NCBI GenBank assembly: GCA_027574665.1
Contig: CM050655.1
Coordinates: forward strand, 9,915,170 to 9,979,169
Reading direction: 5' to 3'
Length of the DNA: 64,000 nt
From: Rhynochetos jubatus
Taxonomy: Eukaryota > Chordata > Aves > Eurypygiformes > Rhynochetidae
Part shown: piece by piece, positions 50,701 to 63,783 of the stretch
Layout of the letters: each line of letters begins with the position of its first letter
How positions within the stretch are numbered: the stretch's first letter is position 1
Made by a program: the position numbers and the translations under genes
Notes under the pieces: model-generated
What the model was told of the DNA's origin: nothing
Database searches by the model: none
Seen by the model: only the letters and a program-made list of their open reading frames with translations

Positions 50701-52522
50701 GACGTATTTTGATAGTGGAAACATCTCATTGGGTTACATAATTAAACCCAAAACATTCTGTGTCTTAAATATTTGATTTTCAGCTTAAACCACCTGACAA
50801 AAAATCTGAATGTTTAGTTCATACTACCACAACTGCTTTATATCAAAAAGCCCTTTTAGTGTGTCAATATAATCTGCTGAATTTCTCTAAACATATCACT
50901 AACCCAGGAGAAGAAAGTGTGAATATGTCCAATAAATGCTCTTGAAATCCATTCTTCTATCCTCTCAGCTGTAGCAAAGAGAATTATTCAGGGAATTTGC
51001 TAGCTGATGTACATTACAGCGATGTTATTTGTCTTTTGGGACCTTTGGTTGTTGATTAGAAGTTCCAAGTGTAACGAGCGAGTGCAGATGTAAATGGCAC
51101 GGCTGCACTGTGCCGGCGGGTTTGTTATTGCACTCCTTTATGCCAGCTGGATGTCGGGCACCACAAGCTGTAGTAAAATAGTGATGCTGCTGTAGCCTAA
51201 GTGCTGTGTTTAATTCGTCCCTCTTAGCCCTAGCACCAAGCCTATCTGCTTACCCTGGTAGTTAACTTAGTTATTCTCTGTCTAAATCACAACCCCGTCT
51301 CCTGCTTCTGCTTCAGTCCTACTCCCCGAGAATGCAGCCCAATCTGTCCCCCGGCTTCTCGCTTGAACCTTTGTCCCAGATCACCATCGGCCCTACGTGG
51401 GCCTGATCCCTCTGTGTTAGACGTATGCCACCTTTCTTCACAACCCTGCCCTTAAAAGTAAAACTTTTCCTATTTCTGCCCAAGAATACTAACGTCTGTA
51501 GTTGAGGAGCTGGAATAAACCCTTATTCTTTCAGCGTGCAGCTAGCTATCAATTAGCGCTGGTGCTTAGTCTGAACGTTTGAAAGTCTGATAGATCTAGT
51601 AATAGCAAAAAATCAGGCATCTAACTTCTAGATACTCTAAAATTCAATTTTATTTGACCATCTGAGATTTCTGCTGAAAATGACCGTGTACGTGTGTCTG
51701 CTAAACTGTATTTCTTTATCCTAATGTTATCAAGTTTGGTGCGGATTTGTTCCATGCACGGTGTGGATAAAAAAGGGAACATGATCACACCTCCAGTGCT
51801 GCTGCAGGCAGTGGTCATGTCTAAGGCAGGATCCAGAAAGACTGAGGGAAATGGCACTCCATTCCTCTCCTGAGGAAAAAAGACAGAAGAGAGATCGAAA
51901 AGCGAGAAGACCTAACAAGACTTTTGCAGGACACCAGTAGTGGACACTTAGAAGACACAATTTTCATTCAAGAACTGCAGATTAACCTCCCAGTTTGTTG
52001 GCTCTTTTGAGGGCTTTACGCTGATCATCAGCCAGAGCTGGCTTTCAGTACAGGGCAGTGCAGAAGCTACCCTTAGCTGCTTTTAAATCACATTAACAGC
52101 ATTAGGACAGGAGTAGTACAGAGATGCACAAAGGCAAAAGTGCACCAATCCCTCGCTTTCACCTTCCTAGTTCTGATTTCCTATACAGGATTTGTAGTTT
52201 CCTACATGTTTTATGAGCAATAAAATGAAAGTCTCCCAGTCATCCTGAGTTGGTAGTTAAGCAGCATCATGACTTGGTCATATTCCTCCGAATTCCCTTT
52301 CCTTTTTCTGCCCTTATATCTTGAAAGTATGTCCCTGTGTACGTTAACTGCAACGAACCCTAACTCAGGTAGTCAGCACAAAGATTTAAGGGTATATTAT
52401 TTATTCCTTGAACAGCTACATAGTGTGACGACGAGTTTAGGCCTTAATGAAAACACTTAGAGGGACCAGCAAAGACAATCCTCAGATAAATTCAACTGAT
52501 CATATTATTTCTTTTATTCAAG

Positions 52523-52633
52523 AAAACATATCTGTGAAGTTACCCATGCTATGCAAAACACCGAATCTTTTCTCTCTTTGGCATTTACATATTCATGGTC
52601 CCCTAGAAGACTTTTGTTCATATTTTGAAGGAG
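52523..52633 (+). CDS. Internal exon, gene of unknown function (model residues 335-370)
   Basis: The acceptor has a T-rich tract (tttcttttattcaag) and the donor is AAGGAG|GTAGTT. The exon starts and ends in phase 1 and has 36 whole codons: NISVKLPMLCKTPNL, FSLWHLHIHGPLED and FCSYFEG. Many aromatic residues and three His suggest a compact folded region. Joined upstream the split codon is AAA (Lys), and joined to the last exon it is GAC (Asp). The same frame reads through the donor to a TAA at 52687-52689 that overlaps an AATAAA hexamer at 52685, so an alternative 3' end by intron retention is conceivable. Confidence 0.6.
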
Positions 52634-55600
52634 GTAGTTTTCTTTCATTTGAGAAGAAGAAAATAAGTGGCAGAATAGACAATGAATAAAAAATAATGCC
52701 CAGTAGTAATAGTGTCCGTTTAGGAGACTTCAGGTGCAATGTAACATTGTCTCAGTTTTTTTTTCCTTCAATATTCGCTGCCTATTGTTTTATGAAAGTA
52801 TAGATCTTGTACATTGTATCATGTAAAAAAATAGAACTCACATTCACCTTATAAATGAAAACTATATTTCTGAAGGGCAGAATAAAGATTTAAAAGAATA
52901 TCTGCAAGAATATTACAAGTGAGAAATACTGAGAGTGAACAAATTGTTTTGTAAATTCCTGTATTTATGCATCCCTGCATGACTGTGTTCACTCCCTCAT
53001 CACAGACTGGAGGTGTTTCTCTGTTGTGCACTGTTCTGGACATAATGCCATAGAAACTGATAAAGATAAATGGTGATAAAGAGGCAGAAGCAAAAATGGA
53101 AAAGCTATGAAGGATGAGGTTTTTATATCCAAAATGGGGACCTGATTTTAAGTATAACTATACCCAATATAGATCAATAAAAGAGTAAATTAGATTTGAT
53201 TCAGGTCCTGAAATGGATCTATAGGACTTTGGTCTTATTTAGCTAACTCCTGTGTCAGTCTGAGGAAGCTGGAGCAGGCTGTTTGCGTGAACGAGAAGCT
53301 CTGAGTGTGCACATATTGCCCTTTTTTTGTAGCCAATACCACCGTTGTGCAGGAAAATGTGCACACTGGATCCTCTGGAAAAGCAGAAACCCAGAAGAAC
53401 CACAGGGCATGTGGGACCAGGACCATCCACAAGAAATGCTGAAGCATGGTATGAACTCCACAAGGACAAGACCTTTGCAAGCCAACAGCCAGGGATGTGC
53501 CAGGACTAAACCCAACTGCTTGAGAAAAGACTATGAAGACACATTTGCTGTAGCTGTGAAAATCCAAACTGCTCTTTATACTGGCTAAACTAATTTTGTC
53601 TCTCAGATGATACTCAGGAATTATGTATCCATGAAAGAGATGAGTATATTTCATGAATCCTGAAACATCCCTACACTTAGTTCTCACTTAGAAATAATAG
53701 CTCATTTCTCTGACCAAACATGTTAAGATTTGGAGCACATCCAGAACTATGAGATCAAAATCCACTCTTCTTGGGCAATAACTTATACCTTGGTAAACCC
53801 CATGCCAAGAATCCACCCAGAATCATAACTGTCTAAACAATGGGATAATCAGAACTTATTCTTATTGAACACAGTTTAACATTCTGGTATTTAGCCATTT
53901 TTCAAGTAAAACCTCTCTCTACGGTAATTAAATAACATTAATTTCAGACTCAGATGTATATGAAGAACAGTGCAAAGGTCAGTCTCCATAATAATTTTGC
54001 TTTAAGATATATGCAAAAAACCCCATACAGTTTATTTTAGAGAGACTGAAATAATAGCACATATATTTAGGTCTCAGATATTAAAAGAAGTAAAAAGAGA
54101 GAAGACAGGCATTATTTATTTAAAGGCTCAAAGACAGAATTCTAAACTTATTCAAAGATAGAATTTTAAACTGGATAATTTTATGGCTATTGTCTTTTTA
54201 AAGATATAAGTCTCTGATGTAGTTACGCAGTAGCAAAGGTAGTTTCTTAAACACTTTGTCTATAGCACAATCCTCACAAAACAAAACAAAAAGAGTAACA
54301 CAAAAGACAGTATTCTCCAGAAAAGACACTTCTATAAATTTTATATATTTCTCCACCCTGGACTTGCATTTCTGTCATGCAGTTGACATTCTCTTGATAT
54401 GGAAAGATGAAAAGCCAAAACAACTTATCTTAAAAATAGATTTTTTTTTTTTCTGTATTTTCAAATAGCATTTAGTTTGGAGTTACAACAGAACGTTCAA
54501 TAGGAGGGTTCAAAAGCTGGCATTTGTCACACAACACCCCAGAGGACTGCAACATTTTTAGTACCTGCAGAGGCATCTTCAAGGGCAGAAGCTCTTCGTT
54601 CTTGCTCTCTCAGTTTCCTGACCCCTTGATTGGGAGAATAATTTTTAGCCATCAGGATGTTTTTAATGAGAAATTTGAAAAATAGCATTACTGTGAGAAA
54701 AATGAGTCTTTGGAACAAAATCACAGTGGTACCATATTTAAAACTACATCAATATAAAGACTGTTCTTCTGATTCATTAGATGTCTGTATTCACAAGTCC
54801 TAAAGAATGATATTTACCCCTGATGTACAATTTGACTTGAAAATTGAAAAGCTAAACTTTTAATCAAGGGCATGGAAAAGGAAAGTTTTAGTAATAAACA
54901 GAAAGACAGAAAAAGTTATAGAAAAAAGAAAATATTTCACCAGAATTTTGAACAGTATTTTTTCCCAGGTTTCAGTAAAGTGGCACCTAATTTATCTCCA
55001 AAGACGAGTAGTGTTTACCATGATTGATTCCTGACATTAATTGCATCTAAATTTTCCAGATTGTCTAAAAATATTAGTTGCATAATTTGATGTCAGCTAA
55101 TTTAATAACATCCATAGAAACAGAGTTTTTCATCGATTTCTACTGCATTTTTCATCTCTATTTTTATCCTTTTCAACCAGACCCAACCATGCTTGGGTTC
55201 AGAATGTGTAAGGACTCTCTTTAAAAAAAGGTAGGTGTAATTTCTCAGCGACAAAGACAAAAGTATACTTACAGTACACATAACTCTGCATATTTTTTTC
55301 CCTTTATGGAGAGACTGGACCCCACTTGCAATGCTTTGACTCCAGACTCCACTTACTTTTGTCTCCTGACAGGCATGGTCAAATAGACTTTGACCCCTCT
55401 GGTCCAATGTGAGGTGAGGGAAGCATGCAATTCACTGACCAAAATGGAGTTAATTTTATAATTAATTGTCAACACGGTATTACTTTTGTAGAACCAAGCT
55501 GGCTTTTTTCCATATGGTAAAACAGAAGCAAAGTTTTACTAGTGTTAAATTAGAGATGAGCTAGCAATACCGGTAAGGATTATTAACAGGCAATTTATTT

Positions 55601-56884
55601 GTCCTTTTTAATTATACTGTCTCTCTGTAGGTTAACAGAAGCTTGATTCTATGAGGTATTTGGACAGTTTAAAGAAGTTTTGATGGAAAATTGCACACCT
55701 AGGTTCCTGGCTCTCCATGAAGGTGAGACAGTTTATATTTTTTTTTAATTTGCCAAAATATTTACTCCTATTTTTAAATGGTCTTATAACACGTCCAGCA
55801 TACTCTGTTTCACATACTGAAGAGCAATAGCAAAACTGCACCACTGCTGCACAGCATGCCTGATGACAGGGGAGTTAGATTGACATTTTCTGAGAATATT
55901 AAATACACCCACAGGCACATGAGCACTTATAATACATACAAGTTATTAACATAAATAAGAAAAAAAGTATTGTAACGGTTGATCTGACCCGTGGTCCAAT
56001 TATCTGTTGGTTAGCCTCACTGCATATCAAATAGCTCACTTTTACGCTTTAGCAAAAGGGTTACTTGACAGAGGAGCAGAGATAAAACATTGGTAGAGAG
56101 GTAAACGAAAATTCTCTGGCTTTGCAAGCATTTAAAATTTTGCTGTTGTACAAACCCAAGATTAATAAAATGTAGCCTGGAAGGAAAGACCAAAACACTA
56201 TGATCTTGATATATGTCATTTAAAATTCACCTGATTCCCCTCACTTTCCCTCATAAATCAAAACTGAATACAGAGATCCCAGGGATGAGGACCAGGTGGT
56301 AAAACAGACTAAAAATCTCTTTTCTATACTTCAGGGGAGAACTAATTTCATGTTGAATAAAATGGGTCATTTTTACTGCTAGTTTAGCCACATGGCTCCC
56401 AGGTACCAATTTTGTAAAATATTATCCATTTTTGCTGTGGGTCATTTGTTTCCTCTGCAAATATCCTCAAGACTTACAGAACTGATACGCATGGATTTTT
56501 CCATCTGTGCTTTTGAGCGTATAATGATGATTGGACAGGTTATCTTTCCTTTTATCTGTAGGGAACGTGACAGAGAATGCAGAAATTTTATCCTCTGTAA
56601 TATAAAACAACCTCCCGATCACAGCACCTGAAAGAGATATGGGCATTAATACCTTGTAAATTGTCCATTTCCCACATTCCTGTAGGCCAGCTGTAACTGC
56701 TAAAATCAATACCACCAGGAACAGATACCATCTTAAAAACAGATGCACATAGTGGGACACAGCCCAAAATAGGGATCTCAGATGGATTTTTCTACTTTTC
56801 TGTCTATACATACATATGCGTGTATGCATGTGTGTACACAGAGAGAGGGATGGCTGCTGCATGGGATGAGACACGTAGAGTGGT

Positions 56885-56942
56885 TTGAGTTGGAACGGAC
56901 CTTAAAGATCATCTAGTTCCAACCCCCTCCATTTGCTGAGCT
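56885..56942 (-). mobile_element. CR1 LINE 3' fragment, minus strand
   Basis: The + strand reads agagtggtttgagttgga, then cggaccttaaagatcat and ctagttccaacccc. This is the reverse complement of the conserved CR1 3' tail. It starts near the element's 3' terminus and loses the match after about 60 bases, so the copy is heavily 5'-truncated, as is usual for CR1. The following sequence (56943-57010) may be more diverged CR1 but I cannot support it. The copy is non-coding. Confidence 0.85.
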
Positions 56943-57673
56943 ATGGCCCAGGCAGGGCTGTGCAATCCTGATCCCAAGGACAGCGTCTGAGAATTAAACT
57001 CTTCTTGGCGACAGGGAGAGAGCAGCGCTCAATCCTCAGATGTGGGAAGGAAAAAAATAAATCGTCCCCAAAAAATGGAGAGAGAGCAAAAGAAAGCAGT
57101 GCAAAGCTGTGAAAGGCTGAGCAACTATTCTGTTTCCATGATCAGTGTGTTCAATCACACAGCATTGGAAAATTAAATAAAATTCAGCATGCTGAGTGCA
57201 CTGAACAGAAATTCATATCAGGTTCTTTCTACAGTATCAGACATGGTATGTCACTATGTAAGGAAATGTATTTGAGCTACAGGAAGGCTGATGCCTTATG
57301 TTTTTTAATAAAGTTGAGGACATATTACAGACCTTTGCTTTCAGCCTGAGGTTGCAGTGGATGGAAGCTATTTCCTTTGACATACTGAATAATTTGCCTT
57401 TTTTTAAGTAAGTTAGATAATGCAAAAAGCTTTGAATACCATGTAATATGAAGCGGTAAGGAGTTAAACTATAGCACCTGAAAGAAAATGCCATTGAACT
57501 TATAAGAAATTGGTCACTAGAACTAAAAGGACCAAAAAAGTTAAAGCCAAAATGCCTGCTTGGTACCAACCTCAAGCAAAGAGTAGAATAGATGCTTGTT
57601 TCTTTAATTACTGTTTCTTGGAAAGTTTTAACAATTTAACCCAGAACTTCTGGTTCTTATCTATGATCTTGGA

Positions 57674-57693
57674 AAACAAACAAACAAACAAAC
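57674..57693. repeat. CAAA tetranucleotide repeat
   Basis: About five perfect units of the tetranucleotide (aaacaaacaaac). This is a short microsatellite in an intron with no further structure. Confidence 0.7.
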
Positions 57694-59344
57694 AGCAGTG
57701 GGGTAAAGCAAACCCTCACAGAGCTGCTAACTCAAGATCCAACTCATCTACAGCTGCTTTCTTCTGGCTGTGCTCCTCAGCCATGAGGTGAGGTGGCCCA
57801 GGCACAGGAGATGTGATGCAGCTCCCTCTGTTTCAGAGCAAGCACAGCCAGAAGCAAGAAGGGATGCTGCATGGGCTCGATTGCACCGGATGGGCAGGAT
57901 CCTGGAAGGAGTCCACTGTGGAGCACCCTCCATCTAAACAGTGAACATGTAAGACAAGTGAGGATATGCATCAGGACCTCATCTACTGGCCCAGTGAATT
58001 CAGTGGACATTTTTTAATTGACTCCAGGAAGCTCAGAATTTCACACTAGTACTAGGATAAAGGCAAGAAGGATGTAGGTTACAGGAATAATATGACATGG
58101 TTACTCACTAAAGTCTGCTGATCCCTTGAGGCTCCAACTATTTTGAGACATTTGGTATGCATTGTATCCAGCCTATCTGAAACACACAAAGCTTAGAGGC
58201 ACAACTCCCTTTTTAGGCCATTGTTTTGGTTTTGGATTTTGCTTTTTTAATATTGCATATGCTTACATTTAATTTCTTAATTTCAGGCAGTGCTGGTTGT
58301 ATAACTTTTTAAGAGAGCTTTTAAGTACAGCTTCCATAAAGCAGTTTTAAAATCCTTATCTATCTCACTGGCTCGAGCATCCTCCCACCGCAAAGCTTTC
58401 CAAACACAAATATGTGCATTTTTACGATGTCTCAGAAAAGGCATGTCAGCCTTGAGGGCTGGTTTCTCACACTGTTGAGGAGCCTGTACAGCAGATGTAG
58501 GGAACTAAATCAAGCCAGTTGATCCCTGTACGGTGTCATGACTGTAAAATCCTCCATGAGGAGCAATGTAGAAAGCAGTTGTATTTGTGCATTCATCATG
58601 CATGCTATGACAAATGACAGTTTTATGGTTAAGTGCACTTGATTGGAAGGTTAAGGTTCATCTCCCTTCTCTGCCCTAGACTTCATATATCACCTCAGGT
58701 AAAACTAAGAGCCAAATAATACCTTAAACAACAGATTTGCTTTCCTTGCCTTCAATTCCAGCTCAGGTGTAATAGCACTTTTTCCCAACCTTGTCTCTTT
58801 AGATTAGGCACGTATGCCTGGAGGTTCACTCGGGGCTTGGAGCAATGGGAAGCCTGAAATCAGGCAGAGACCCTGAAAGCTACAGCAAACCCAAAACAAC
58901 AGTACATAAGGCAGGGAACAAATGAGCTCAGTCCTATCTCCAGCAAGAGACAGTGTTATGCTCTCCCTTTCTGATGCTGTGCACCTCCACTGAGTCAGCT
59001 AAGAACTCCAACAAGAAGTGATGCTCCTATGTTTTTCCACAGTTGTATCAGGAGCCCTAAGGTTTAATTGTACCACTGACAGTTTCTATGGCATTAGACA
59101 AGTAGCAGACAGATTTTATTCTCTTATTTAAATATGTGAGTTTCAAAATACCCATAAAGCTGTGAGGAGTAAAGTGCATATGTTGTTCTACACATAAGAC
59201 TAGGAATTTGCAATAGCCAAAAAGTTGATTAAGGTTAAATTACCGTAGCAGAAATATAAATAAACAAAAATGCTTACATCATTCTTGAAATAAATCCAAA
59301 GGTAAGATTCTGAACTTTTCTGAAAGAAAACTGGAAACTCACTT

Positions 59345-59580
59345 TAGGGCCGCCAGGCAGAACTAGAGAGGAAAAATTCTTCACAGAGAGGGTGGTGAAA
59401 CACTGGAACACGTTGCCCAGAGAAGCTGTGGATGCTCCATCCCTGGAAGTGTTAAAGACCAGGTTGGATGAGGCTCTGAGCAACCTGGTCTGGTGGAGGG
59501 TGTCCCTGCCCGTGGCAGGGGGGGGTTGGAACTAGATGAACTTTAAGGTCCCTTCCAACCTAAACCATGCTATGATTCTA
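59345..59580 (+). mobile_element. CR1 LINE 3' end, plus strand
   Basis: This is a well-preserved CR1 tail. It runs through ttcttcacagagaggg, tggtgaaacactggaac, gttgcccagagaagctg, tggatgctccatccctg, gagcaacctggtct, ttggaactagatgaac and aaggtcccttccaacc, and ends in the family's terminal repeat type (tatgattcta). It contains the 3' UTR and possibly the last bases of ORF2, with no intact coding region. The minus-strand open frame at 59274-59483 is a by-product. CR1 rarely leaves target duplications and I see none. Its good preservation suggests a younger insertion than the copy at 56885. Confidence 0.93.
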
Positions 59581-61106
59581 AAAAGAGGTGTTTGGAAATT
59601 GGAACAACAGGGAGATAAAATCAGTGGAAGACAGACAACACTGGACCGTGTTGTCAGATGGGGATGTGGATTCCATACAGCCATCTGCCTGCAGTCATAC
59701 AGGCTGAAGACAAACTTTTAGGAAAGTGCTGAAGGCATTCTCTCAGCAGAGGCCAGGAGAGATCTCTGTCTCGGCAGCTGGACATGACACTACAGCAGGC
59801 AAAGGCACAGGCTCAGCCATCCTGCCATGACATCTCAAAAATTAATCAGCAGAGGATGGAGAAGAAAGGTGACCTCAGCTGTGTATGCCTAGCCTACCCT
59901 GAGAGCCAGGGTTTTCCCAGCTGAACTGACAAAGCACATTTAGATTTATTTTTGACTCATATCTGTTGTAAGGAAAACAAGTATTTTATACCCTCCAGAA
60001 AAGGAAGAACTGTAGGTTAAATGCAAGAAAAATGGCCAGGAACAGTGACATTTCTTGGAGCTACTCATTTCTCTATGGATAAAATCATTTCTGAATTTCA
60101 GTGTGTGGGTTTTTTTCCAGCACAGTGAAAGATAAGACGGATGCTGGATAATGATTACACTGAGCCTAGGCTCCAATAACACGATTGTGGTCATGATGGA
60201 AGCTATATAACGCGAAGTTACTGCACGTGATTTATAGGTTGTGAGAAGAGTTTTTGCCAAGTTTTGTACAGTTAGCTCTGTGTCCTGAGAGAAAGGATTT
60301 ATTTAACAGGCTGATGTTGAAACTATGCTTTATTCCTTTAACTCCCATCCTAGATAGATATTTTAGAGGCCTTGGGTGTTCATTCTGCATGCACAACTCT
60401 CAAGCAGATTTTACTGCTAACAGTTAACCAAATGCCACATTTCTCTTCTAGTAATAGTAGCTACAATTTGGCATATTTAATAGGAAGCAGAGGGAGACAA
60501 AAAACATAAAAAAACATAGCAGTGTCTTCAACTAACAGTACTTACCATAAGAATAATAATAGAAGACACATAAGATAGAGGTATAATACAGACAAAAGAA
60601 AAATATATTCTTGTTAGAAAAAGTTGTAAGAAACAATCTAGGCATTGATAACCCATGTCATAAACCACTTAGGGGAGGAGAGAGTCCTGAGTCAGTATTT
60701 ACCATGTTTCTTTCCTCTGCAGAATGCCCTTAGTAGCGTAATAAAGAATTCCTGGGTGGTTCATACCCCTCCCCAGCATGTGCTTCAAGCTTTTCCTTTT
60801 GTCTGCCTTTTTCTTGTTTTTTTTTTTTCTTTATCCTTCATACCTATTTTTATTGTCTCTCATGCTTTCAGTCCTCTTCCTCCATTTCCTTTCTTGTACA
60901 TTTATTTTCTTAATGTCAATTCTCTTCTTCCCTTCCCTAATGTACTTATTTTCCCAGGTATTTTCCCACTTCCTATGTTTCTTCAGAGATGCTGGAGATG
61001 TAGACAGTCCCGATAAATCTTGAGGATGAACTGCTCATTGTTAGGAACAGAGTGAAAAAAAACCCCGAAGAGCACAGGAACAGCTGCCTGAAATCTCAGC
61101 CTCTCA

Positions 61107-61118
61107 CCCCCCCCCCCC
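61107..61118. repeat. Poly-C run
   Basis: Twelve consecutive C residues, so the minus strand is G-rich. A G-rich stretch (ctgggggtggggtggtgggg) follows on the + strand at about 61179-61198. The region is a candidate for quadruplex or i-motif formation but has no other evidence of function. Confidence 0.6.
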
Positions 61119-63783
61119 ATGTCAGTTGGGAGTGACACACAGGAGTGTGCCCTGGGACAAGGAGGAGAGGAGAGTTCACTGGGGGTGGGGTGGTGGGGAG
61201 GATGCGAGAAGCCCACACTGAGGTCCAGACCTAGATCTAGGAGTTTTTCACAGACATGAATTGTGAACTACCCAGGCATGGGCTCCTGGTAAAAGGAAGC
61301 ACTAGTTGCTCACGCTGAAAATTTGGAGCATTTGGAACATTTTTCAGACATACCTCTCTTCAGGCTAATTATTTCACATTTTTCATCCAGAGATGAAGGT
61401 CACTTGATGCATTGAGCTATCATCCAGGGATCTGGGGGCTTGGAGTGACAACTGCTCCATTATGAATATCAGCTGTGATTCTTCCCAATTATGCTAAGAA
61501 ATGTTAAGCCCTAAGAGATCCTTAAAGAAACAAAACTCAACAAATTTGTAGGAGAGTGTATCATTCAGAGGCTGACAGGTGCCAGTTAGATCCAGCCATC
61601 GTACCAGTGCAGCTCCCATGATCCAGGATTAGTCAGTCAGAACTCAGCCGGAGAATGAAGCAGGCCCCTGGAAAACCCCTACACAGCAGAAATTGCCAAC
61701 CAAAAAACTTCTGTTTCAGCTCTTCAGCTCATCAATATTTCTGAGGCTTTGAGAGTTATCCCACTTTAATAAAAATGCCAGGGCATTTATAGAAATCTCT
61801 GTACAGAAATTCTTTGTACTGTTTCAATTTCCTAATCCAGTAGATTTACAAGAGTCTTAAGAAAAGCAGGTATAACTTGATCAGTCTAAGTCTTGTACTT
61901 TTCAGAACAGCAATGATGCAAAGCGTAGAAAAACATTTGTCCATTGAGGGGGAAAAAAAAATCAATTCATATTTCGTTGGCCTTTGAGATCTTTGGGGAA
62001 GCCATTCCTATGGGCAGAGCCAAGCAGTGCAAACGTGACTGGGTATTGATGTGGGTAGTTGCTGGTGTCAAAAACCACCAGCGTCCTCAAGGCAGACCTC
62101 AGATCATAACACACTTGTATCACTACCTGCTGGCTCTTGACAGCCCTGTGGTGACATGCTGTTCTATCCAGGGATGAAGAAAAATATTCAGTGCGTGATT
62201 TACTGGTTTGCAGCGAAATGGTTAATTTTTGTGGGTTTGAGTGCACATTCGTCATGTGGCAATTTGACTGGGAATTAATAGGATTATTTCTGACTGGCTG
62301 AGGTTAATGGCATTACCTGTTTGGCTTTTATAGAATCTCCATAATTTAGTAATATTTATCTAAGTCACCCTAGAAGTATAGAAATTGATGGTAAAACTAC
62401 AGACAGCTGGGTACAGGATGAAATAAAACAAATTAATCCAAACCCACGCTCTTAGGAAAACACAAATGCCAAATTAAGTATGTTAGGCTAACAATTTAAA
62501 TGATCCAATTTAACACTAATAAAGGTGCTCTAGACCCAAGTCCTCCTTGATTTTTATACTGTATGAGCATGCAGAGGAAAACATCTGCTGAGAGGCAGAC
62601 AGCCTGCATTCAACAGGGATGCCAAGGGAAGGAGCAGTTTGGACCGCTGTGTGTTTTGATAGTCATTTCTCACATTCCCAATAGTTTTTGATGAAAACTT
62701 GACTAGAGACACTTACTTAGACACAACAAAAGTCCTGGAGAATTACTGAGAGAATACATTCATAACGGATAAGCATATAGAGCAATAATAAATGGGTTGG
62801 TTTTAAGGCTTTGTTGAACAAAGAAGCAGCACTGAGGCATTAGGTAACTCTGAAAGGTTCTTGTTTCAGATGAACCTGGCTCTGTCAAGCACGGCCCCTA
62901 CCACCAGACAAGATAAAATGGAGTATTCCACAAGCCAGTGCATGAGCAGCAGTGGCCCAGGTTTGGCACGTTCTTTCCACAGACTGTTTGGTGTCCGAGA
63001 TGCTGAGACCAACAATGTGAAGACAGGGGAGGAGGCACTGGGAGGGGTAACTCAGCCTGGATAGCATTAAACCAAGGTAAAGGCAGCAGCTTATCTGTAA
63101 CAGGAGAGCTAGCACGGGGCACACTTTCCTCTCTCCTGCAGAGCTGGCCATGGGCAGGGAAGCAGCTGCACTACTGGGCCGTGTGTGCCCCCTGCTAGGT
63201 GCATCCCAGGCATCCCTCCTGTCCCACAGATTTCACCCGGGCAGGAATAACGCTTTACACAGCAAACAATCCAACCTGCTATTTTAGTTCTGTGTGTAAG
63301 CTGCTGTAAGACCTAGCACCGCAATTGGAAACTCCCGGAGACAAAGATTGTTCTATTCCTCATCGCCTGTTTGGCCACAGACAAAATAACGCAACTACAG
63401 AAAATCAATACAGGTTTAAAGAAAATCTTAATAAGAAGATGGTGTTTGATTTTTCTTGGCTATAACTGTCTTGATTGTTATTGTCTCATGGCTAATATGG
63501 GCCTGATAATATTTCTAATTGGTTTCTGTTATACACAGATAGAGGCTGTTTTAACGTGTGGGTTTGTACCACTGCCTCATGTTTGCATCTCTGTATGAAA
63601 GCTACGATTCAGAAAATTCTTCTTCATGTCAAAGGTATTATTTAGAAGTACATTACACCCAAAACGTTTGCTTGTGGTTTGTCCCTTCATTTTCTTTGGA
63701 TATTGGCTAGCCCATTAAATATAATACGTACAGGTTTAAACCAGTGATGCCACCTTGTGAATTTTATGTAATGGCTGTTTCAG

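Larger units (their letters stand above)
40877..52522 (+). other. Large intron (about 11.6 kb)
   Basis: The intron contains an AT-rich repeat region (42160-43060), a long A-run (47218-47236), a GC-rich patch (49075-49270) and a stretch rich in homeodomain- and POU-type words (49300-50700). I looked for additional exons of phase 1 to 1 and found none with good splice signals at both ends. Confidence 0.42.
52634..63783 (+). other. Large intron (about 11.1 kb)
   Basis: The intron holds the two clear CR1 fragments (56885-56942 on the minus strand, 59345-59580 on the plus strand), a CAAA tetranucleotide run near 57674-57693 and a C-run at 61107-61118. A 150-codon minus-strand open frame at 53235-53687 lacks splice support and motifs. 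No further exon is supported. Confidence 0.42.

Noticed and set aside
53235-53687. 150-codon minus-strand frame and a 101-codon + strand frame
   Set aside because: No domain or splice context. I considered an endogenous retroviral LTR or an lncRNA exon but found no LTR ends, primer-binding site or paired splice signals.
56392-56631. Possible short exon after a strong acceptor at 56560-56561
   Set aside because: Only a short segment with a weak donor (GTAATA) is available, and its end phase (0) does not fit the terminal exon.
59274-59483. 69-codon minus-strand open frame
   Set aside because: It is an antisense by-product that largely overlaps the CR1 tail.
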